NCBI GenBank assembly: GCA_019828565.1
Contig: JAHDYR010000062.1
Coordinates: 682,001-746,000 of the forward strand
DNA from: Carpediemonas membranifera
Taxonomy: Eukaryota > Fornicata
DNA: 64,000 nucleotides
Reading direction: 5' to 3'
The translations under genes were made by a program, and so were the position numbers. The notes beneath the pieces were generated by a model. That model was not told the origin of the DNA. It saw nothing but the letters and a program-made list of their open reading frames with translations, and ran no database searches. Within the stretch, counting starts at the first letter, position 1. Each line of letters starts with the position of its first letter. Positions 59,122-64,000 of this stretch are shown here, one piece after another.

Positions 59122-59375
59122 GTGGGTAAACTGTCATACTGCTGTGGGATGGTGAATATTGTGACAACGGGTAGAAAGTAGATGTGAGTGCCGTATGGGG
59201 CAGCTGACTTCAGGAGACGTGTTTCTGTGCGTGGCTTGGCTGCGGCAGGTGACTGAGGTGTGATCTGATCCGACGGTCAATCGCTGTGCTGCGCAGGATT
59301 AGAATTGTTGAGTCCAAAACACACAGTGATCCAAGCAGCATCAGGATCGCAGTGAATCAATCGTGCGCAGCATAT
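59122..59375. other. Intergenic next to Fanzor copy 2
   Basis: No gene seen. It holds the 3' flank of the propeller-like gene and may include the terminal part of a Fanzor-bearing element, but no transposon end was identified. Confidence 0.4.
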
Positions 59376-59413
59376 CACGCGCGCTGCAGCGCGTGCTTGC
59401 TCAACTTAGCAAG
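59376..59413 (-). ncRNA. Two tandem hairpins directly after Fanzor copy 2 (candidate guide-RNA scaffold)
   Basis: CACGCGC/GCGCGTG (59376-59382 with 59389-59395, 6-nt loop) is followed without gap by CTTGCT/AGCAAG (59396-59401 with 59408-59413). The second hairpin touches the TAA of the Fanzor frame (59414-59416). TnpB omegaRNAs and Fanzor guide RNAs are transcribed from the 3' end of the nuclease gene and its flank, so position and structure fit, but no guide or target motif could be identified. Confidence 0.4.
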
Positions 59414-60258
59414 TTAATGATAGCGAGGAAGAGCACCTCTCTGGGAGTCGTAGTGGAAAGGAGATTGCTCTATCTGATCTGAAGTTGCATCGAAGGTGCA
59501 CCAATGGATGTTCTCGCTGGCGCTCTTATCTCGGTGAGAGAGATTGAGAAGTATGTCTCTCTGCTCGGGATGCCGACGTAGCCGTTCAACGCGCCATGGA
59601 GCTCCCTCGCACGCGGGATTCTGGCAGAGCATGGTGCGGCGTGTGTGCACCACACGTCTGAAGTGTGCTTTGCAGTATGGGCACACGATGGAAGTGCGGA
59701 ATTCCGAGACCATGTCGACACTCACGACGACGTTGTGCCGGAGCATGATGCCAGTGAGAGCTCGAGCAAAGTGGCGGTACGGAGCACAGGAGGGAGTGCC
59801 GGCGGAACCGAACAGTGCAGCCCCATACGCGACTTCGAGATGAATGGGCTCCGGGAGCGCCCGCCGAGATCATCCAGGAGTTGACGTCCAGCCCGGGCGA
59901 AGTGCTTCTGGCGCAGACAGTGATTGGCAAAAGTCGCACGGCGGAAACACTTTCTCGTCCCCTCGTTGATGATCTGAACGATGATCTCATGGACAAACCT
60001 AATCGACTGTTTGAGAGCCTCTAGACTTGTCGTTTTGAACGATGCTGCGCTCATATTCACGCGGAAAGAGGGGGTGGCAGTGTAGCCACACTTAGCGAGA
60101 ACGCCAGATACACTCTGCCCGTCTGGGCGGCGGATCGTGTAGCCGCCCAGCGACCGAGCACCAGGGTCGAAGCCCATGAGAGCTTGAATGTCCGGGGCAG
60201 GAGTAGCTTCGGCGTCATCCTGGCCGAGCCGAGCCCGCTTGTTCTTTTCAGGGTTCAT
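59414..60258 (-). pseudogene. Fanzor (TnpB-like) nuclease, copy 2, frameshifted
   Basis: The 5' frame from 60258 carries RuvC-I (MGFDPGARSLGGY). The 3' frame holds ALFGSAGTPSCAPYRHF, the RuvC-II Glu in VSEFRTSIVCPYC, a zinc ribbon (CPYC...CQNPAC) and RuvC-III (NLSHRDKSASENI). The frame changes near 59870 in a G/C-rich tract; with one base corrected the alignment to copy 1 is continuous. The N-terminal lobe is missing: the frame begins only 30 residues before RuvC-I. Catalytic residues are intact, so it is a recent loss or a sequencing error plus truncation. Copies 1 and 2 differ throughout, so they are not a fresh duplication. Confidence 0.8.
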
Positions 60259-60736
60259 CAGCTAGCAGCATACCTCAAAACACAAGAAACCAGCATCATA
60301 CAACACAAAGCGTCTTTACTACTAGTTACAACCGCTTTCCACCACTAGTGTCTCTCACAACAGACGAAGATGACGAAGACGACGACGACATGAGCTTCAG
60401 ACGCCGGCAATGGACGACAGATGAGCGCGTAACAGACGAGCACAGACGCGAAAGAAGACAGCAGCGTTCGACACAGACGATGGACTTTCCATCGCCGACG
60501 CCCTCATGTCCGCTACCCTTCTGGTGTACGACAGGTGGGCCGTCAGACTGAACCTGTTCAGTCCTCTGGAGTTCATCCCAGGGGGGTCGACAGCTTAAGT
60601 CACCTTTACACGAATCCTCCACATAAATTCTTCCAGTTGAGCTGCCGGCCTGAACCAGCTGTTTACGTGAGATAAAATGAGCCCATAAACCACAATCGCC
60701 TAACGTAAAACTGCACTTTGGGTTGGTTTCCCCAGA
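60259..60736. other. Region upstream of Fanzor copy 2, no intact gene
   Basis: A GAC/GAA-rich simple repeat lies at about 60360-60390. A minus-strand frame (60326-60622) contains a run of serines from that repeat and no recognisable domain. A degraded Fanzor N-terminus may lie here, but I could not support it. Confidence 0.4.
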
Positions 60737-62502
60737 ATGCCGTCTCTTGCAACCCTGCTCGATTCGGAGCGATGCCCGTGGCCTACACTGATAGCCACGT
60801 ATCTTACGGTATGCATATTCTTCATCTCCTGACGTAGTACTTCCTCATCGTCGTTTTTGGCACACTTGCTGACGTGGTTGGAAAGGTAATGGCCTTTGTG
60901 ACCTTCACACGCCCAGATAAGAACTATGCTTCCCTATTTTCCAACTTTGATCGCTTTTTCCACTACCGCATCTACTTCCGTGGTGTCCACTGCTTCAATC
61001 ACCCCATCCGCTCCGCCCCAGGCGCCTGGATCGACGTTGTGAAGCGTGCCTCCAAGGACCACTTCAAGACGTGGTACTGCACTGACGAGACGTACCGTGC
61101 GCTAAACTTTGGCTCGTACAACTACCTCGGCTTTGCCTCGGGGAAGGCCAACGCTCAGAACGAGGCCAAGGTCGTTGAATCCTTCAGCAACTTCGGCATA
61201 ACGATGGCCTCGCCCCGTGCCAACTCGGGCTACAGCCACCTGCACGCCGAGCTCGAGCAGACGATGGCGGACTTCATCCACAAGGAGGCGGCCATCATAT
61301 TCGCCATGGGGTTCGCCACCAACAGCACCACGATCCCCGCCCTCGTCGGACCCGACGGCCTTATCATTTCGGACTCTCTGAACCACGCTTCGATCGTCGT
61401 CGGCGGGCGGGCGTCGGTGGGACACAAGAAGGTCTTCAGACACGACGACATGGCGCACCTGGAGAAGACTGTGCGCAACGCCATCCTCAACGGCATGCCC
61501 CGCACCCACAACCACTGGAGCAAGATCGTCATCGTCGTCGAGGGCATCTACTCTATGGAGGGCGGCATATGCAACCTCCCCGAGATCGTACGCATCGCCA
61601 AGCAGTACGGCTGCTACCTCTACGTCGACGAGGCCCACTCCATCGGTGCCCTCGGCCACCATGCGGGCGGTGTGTGCGACTTTTACGACGACCGCTTTGC
61701 CCTGCTCGACTGGGCCGACGCCCACCTCCTCTCCGTGCCCGGTAAGAAGGAGAAGGCCTGGACCACGCCCTCTCTGTGGGGCAGCGTCTTCCACGGTCGC
61801 CAGCCCGACCTCGAGGACCTTCGCCAGCTCCATGACGACCACGTGAGGTTCGCCGGGACCCGCAAGGCCCTCCACGGCATGCTCGGGCCGCAGTTCTCGT
61901 TCTTCGACCAGGTGGACGTTCTCATGGGCACGTACACCAAGTCCTTTGCCTCTGTCGGCGGCTACATCGCCGGCAGCGCCGACCTCATCGACTACCTCCG
62001 CCGCGAGACGTTCGGCGCCGTCTCCGCTGAGCCCATGGCCCCCGGCTGCGTCTGCCAGATCAAGAGCGTCATCGACTCTTTCACCCCCGCCAAGGGGGCG
62101 TCCCGGGAGTCGGCCAACGGGCTCGTCCAGGTCGACCGGCTCGCCCGGAACACGCAGATCTTCCGCCGCTTCCTCTACGACCACGGCTTCCAGATCATGG
62201 GGGACCACCACTCGCCCGTCGTCCCCATGCTCTTGTACGCCCCCAACAAGATCCCTGCATTCTTCCAGGAGGCGATCAACAGAGGCATCGCCACTGTGGT
62301 CGTGGCTTACCCCGCGTGCTCCCTTATCGCGTCCCGGGTGCGGTTCTGCCTGTCCGCAGCCATGACGGAGGAGGACATCGCATGGGCCCTGGAGCACATC
62401 GACGAGCTCGGTGACGTGTGCAGTCTCAAGTACGACCGGAAGAAGGTCAGGAAGGAGCTCAAGGCGAGGGTCACGGTCGAGGATGTGTGGGGCGACGAGT
62501 AG
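60737..62502 (+). CDS. LCB2: Serine palmitoyltransferase subunit LCB2 (SPTLC2), one 29-nt intron
   Basis: Exon 1 (60737-60808) and exon 2 (60838-62502) give 578 residues, close to LCB2 of other eukaryotes. It condenses serine and palmitoyl-CoA to 3-ketodihydrosphingosine, the first step of sphingolipid synthesis, at the ER membrane. Splicing creates the LCB2 N-terminus with its membrane helix (LIATYLTYFLIVVFGTLAD). Landmarks: NFGSYNYLGFA; SLNHASI; YVDEAHSIGALG (PLP-binding Asp and His); and GTYTKSFASVGGYIAG, the PLP lysine. A stretch of about 60 residues (LLSVPGKKEKAWTTPSLWG...) is an insertion near the active-site loop relative to yeast and animal proteins. GTGTAAAA follows the stop. Confidence 0.95.
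60809..60837 (+). other. 29-nt intron in LCB2
   Basis: Starts GTATGC and ends CCTGACGTAG, phase 0. It joins ACG|TAC and produces the conserved LCB2 membrane segment, which no unspliced frame contains with an ATG. Confidence 0.88.
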
Positions 62503-62835
62503 GGTGTGTAAAAAGTTTTTATTTAGAGGCATGGTTGGTTTTCATCGAGTCAAACGTCCAGTCGTACTATCACCGGTTCATATCCATGCACTGCCCAGTG
62601 AACACACGCACGTGCATGCCATTCATGCAGCAGCCCTTGTCTTGTTCCGGCGGGTTTGTTTGTGAGGTCCTCTCCCCTACGTCGTCTTCTTCAATGCCTG
62701 GTGAGCTCCGACAGGTATTCAGCGAGACTGTTAGAGATCATGGCAGTGTCCATACTACCCTTTAACGTCGTGCTCGGCCCAAGTGTTGCCCGGTGGGGGC
62801 TACACCATGATGAGTGCAGCTTAGTCCTCGAGAAA
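62503..62835. other. Intergenic, nothing recognised
   Basis: Contains the LCB2 3' end and the PP2A subunit start region. Minus-strand frames here are shadows with no domains. Confidence 0.5.
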
Positions 62836-64000
62836 ATGTCGACGCCAACAATGAACGTAGTGACAATTTCCGCGCTCGTTGAAGAGTTGCGGAGTGATGA
62901 TATTACCAGCAGACTTAACGCTGTTCGCCGTATATCCACAATTGCTCTTGCCATTGGAGCTGAGAGAACCAGGGCGGAATTGCTGCCTTTCCTTGCTGAT
63001 ACCGCACAGGACGATGCAGATGAGATCCTTTGTGTCATGGCAGAGGAGCTTCAGCACTTCATTCCATTCGTTGGGGGCGCCCCTTATGCATACACCATTA
63101 TTGCGCCCCTCGCTGTTCTTGCCAAGGCCGATTCCCAGATGGTGAGAGATCGGGCCGTGGAAAGCCTTCTCTCCGTCGCCGAGCAGCTTTCTGAAGAGCA
63201 CTTTACAGCCCATTTCATGCCTCTCATCGACTCTCTGGCCGAGTCCGAGTGGTATACACACCGCGTGTCCGCGTGCGGGCTCTACTCAGTCGCCATGAAG
63301 CGTGCCCAGCCCAAGCAGAAGCCTGGAATCATCAACCGCATCAAGGCGCACGCCGATGACGAGCTTCCGATGGTTCGCCGTGCTGCAGCTCTCTGTATCG
63401 CAAAGGTTGCCCCCTTCGTCGGCGGCGGTGAGGCCTCCAAGGACCTCCTCCTCGTTCTGCTCAAGCAGCTCGCGGCCGACGAGCAGGAGTCTGTCCGCCT
63501 CCACGCCGTACCCCTCAGCGCTGTGTTCATCCAGGCTGACATCGCCCCCGCTGCCACGGAGCCCGTCATGTCTGCCCTGGCCCAGGATATCAGCTGGAGG
63601 GTCCGGTCGGTCTTCATTGACCACCTGCCCCAGTGGGCCACCGCCCTCGAGCAGCCCGACGCTGCCGTCGACCACTGCGTCGCCCTCCTCACTGATCCCG
63701 AGCCCGAGGTTCGTGCCAAGGCCATGAGCGCCGTGCCCCAGTTCGCCGCGGTGCTCCCGCCGGCCACAGTCGAGGCTCGCATCGTCCCGGCCCTCGGCGC
63801 CGTCACCAAGGACCCCGTCCTCGCTGTGAGGCTGGCAGGGTCGATAGCGGTCTGCGAGCTCGCCTCGATCGTGCCGGAGAAGGCCATGACTCAGCTCGAG
63901 TCGATGATCTCCGGCTTCCTGGCCGATGAGACGCCCGACGTCCGCCTGAGCACTGTGTCGGCCCTGCCTACGCTTTTCAAGACTCCCGCTGCGGCCAGGA
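62836..64000 (+). CDS. PP2A scaffold subunit A (PR65), C-terminus outside window
   Basis: ATG at 62836; the frame is open to the window edge (388 residues of about 590). It is made of tandem HEAT repeats of ~39 residues with the typical pattern of a first helix, a D-x-x-x-x-V-R turn and a second helix (e.g. DDELPMVRRAAALCIAKVA, DEQESVRLHAVPLS, DPEPEVRAKAMSAVPQFA, DETPDVRLSTVSALPTLF). The subunit bridges the PP2A catalytic and regulatory subunits. The opening (ISALVEELRSDDITSRLNAVRRISTIALAIGAERTR) matches the PR65 N-terminus. No intron is needed in the visible part. Confidence 0.93.
   Translation, partial: MSTPTMNVVTISALVEELRSDDITSRLNAVRRISTIALAIGAERTRAELLPFLADTAQDDADEILCVMAEELQHFIPFVGGAPYAYTIIAPLAVLAKADSQMVRDRAVESLLSVAEQLSEEHFTAHFMPLIDSLAESEWYTHRVSACGLYSVAMKRAQPKQKPGIINRIKAHADDELPMVRRAAALCIAKVAPFVGGGEASKDLLLVLLKQLAADEQESVRLHAVPLSAVFIQADIAPAATEPVMSALAQDISWRVRSVFIDHLPQWATALEQPDAAVDHCVALLTDPEPEVRAKAMSAVPQFAAVLPPATVEARIVPALGAVTKDPVLAVRLAGSIAVCELASIVPEKAMTQLESMISGFLADETPDVRLSTVSALPTLFKTPAAAR

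Noticed and set aside
49306-60258. One large transposon bounded by the two Fanzor genes
   Set aside because: The copies are divergent, both on the minus strand, and no terminal repeats or target-site duplications were found around the 11-kb segment, which contains housekeeping genes such as TBCB.
61102-62532. Open frame of 476 residues on the minus strand
   Set aside because: It lies wholly antisense to LCB2, has composition expected from reading GC-rich codons backwards, and shows no domain.
1-64000. CRISPR arrays, bacterial operons, ribosomal RNA or prophage
   Set aside because: No regularly spaced direct repeats, no ribosome-binding sites or polycistronic spacing, and no rRNA or phage signatures. 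Gene content and introns are eukaryotic.

Overview
The window looks like nuclear DNA of a compact, GC-rich, intron-poor protist, most likely an anaerobic metamonad close to the fornicates (Carpediemonas-like). This placement is an inference. It rests on an SF-assemblin/beta-giardin homologue, a bacterial-type PrxQ peroxiredoxin, an AmmeMemoRadiSam-type radical SAM enzyme, Giardia-like ultrashort introns (29-33 nt) and a recurring GTAAA motif at or just after stop codons that resembles a fornicate poly(A) signal. Genes lie on both strands about 50-600 bp apart, with no operon logic.

Layout. 0-6 kb: the N-terminal part of a NEK kinase running off the left edge, a chimeric ornithine decarboxylase/IBR-finger pseudogene, a 110-nt multi-hairpin foldback element, a decayed WD40/kinase gene full of frameshifts and microsatellites, and the ribosome-biogenesis GTPase NOG2. 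6-20 kb: a secreted subtilase whose frame is broken inside the catalytic domain, an NDRG-like hydrolase, a small four-repeat protein, a one-domain PDI, a seven-bladed WD40-ankyrin-protein kinase fusion and a large putative cytoskeletal protein. 20-24 kb: a perfect 277-bp inverted repeat, one arm being the 3' end of phosphoglycerate kinase, encloses a radical SAM enzyme and a WDR47-like LisH/CTLH protein. 24-49 kb: mostly housekeeping and cytoskeleton, with NOL6/Utp22, an RCC1-like protein, SF-assemblin, a TFxPxI-type flagellar protein, PA2G4/EBP1, a 1649-residue WD40 protein, TM2 and DUF4336-like proteins, a 2123-residue coiled coil, the SUMO E1 subunit AOS1 and SARAF. 49-60.3 kb is a more plastic stretch: two Fanzor (eukaryotic TnpB-like) nuclease genes, one clearly broken, bracket a type I membrane protein, two further RCC1-like genes (one a pseudogene sharing a block of about 98% amino-acid identity with the gene at 26 kb), TBCB, a small membrane protein, a peroxiredoxin and a beta-propeller-like protein. 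60.7-64 kb: serine palmitoyltransferase LCB2 and the start of the PP2A scaffold subunit.

Most notable results: (i) the two Fanzor loci, one with two hairpins directly after its stop codon; (ii) at least four ultrashort introns near gene 5' ends, each restoring a conserved N-terminus, plus two candidates; (iii) recent duplications (the 277-bp inverted repeat and the 760-bp RCC1 block); (iv) a WD40-ankyrin-kinase family with an undescribed repeated flanking module; (v) the foldback element at 1.6 kb. Frameshifts could be real decay or sequencing errors, and the sequence alone cannot separate the two.
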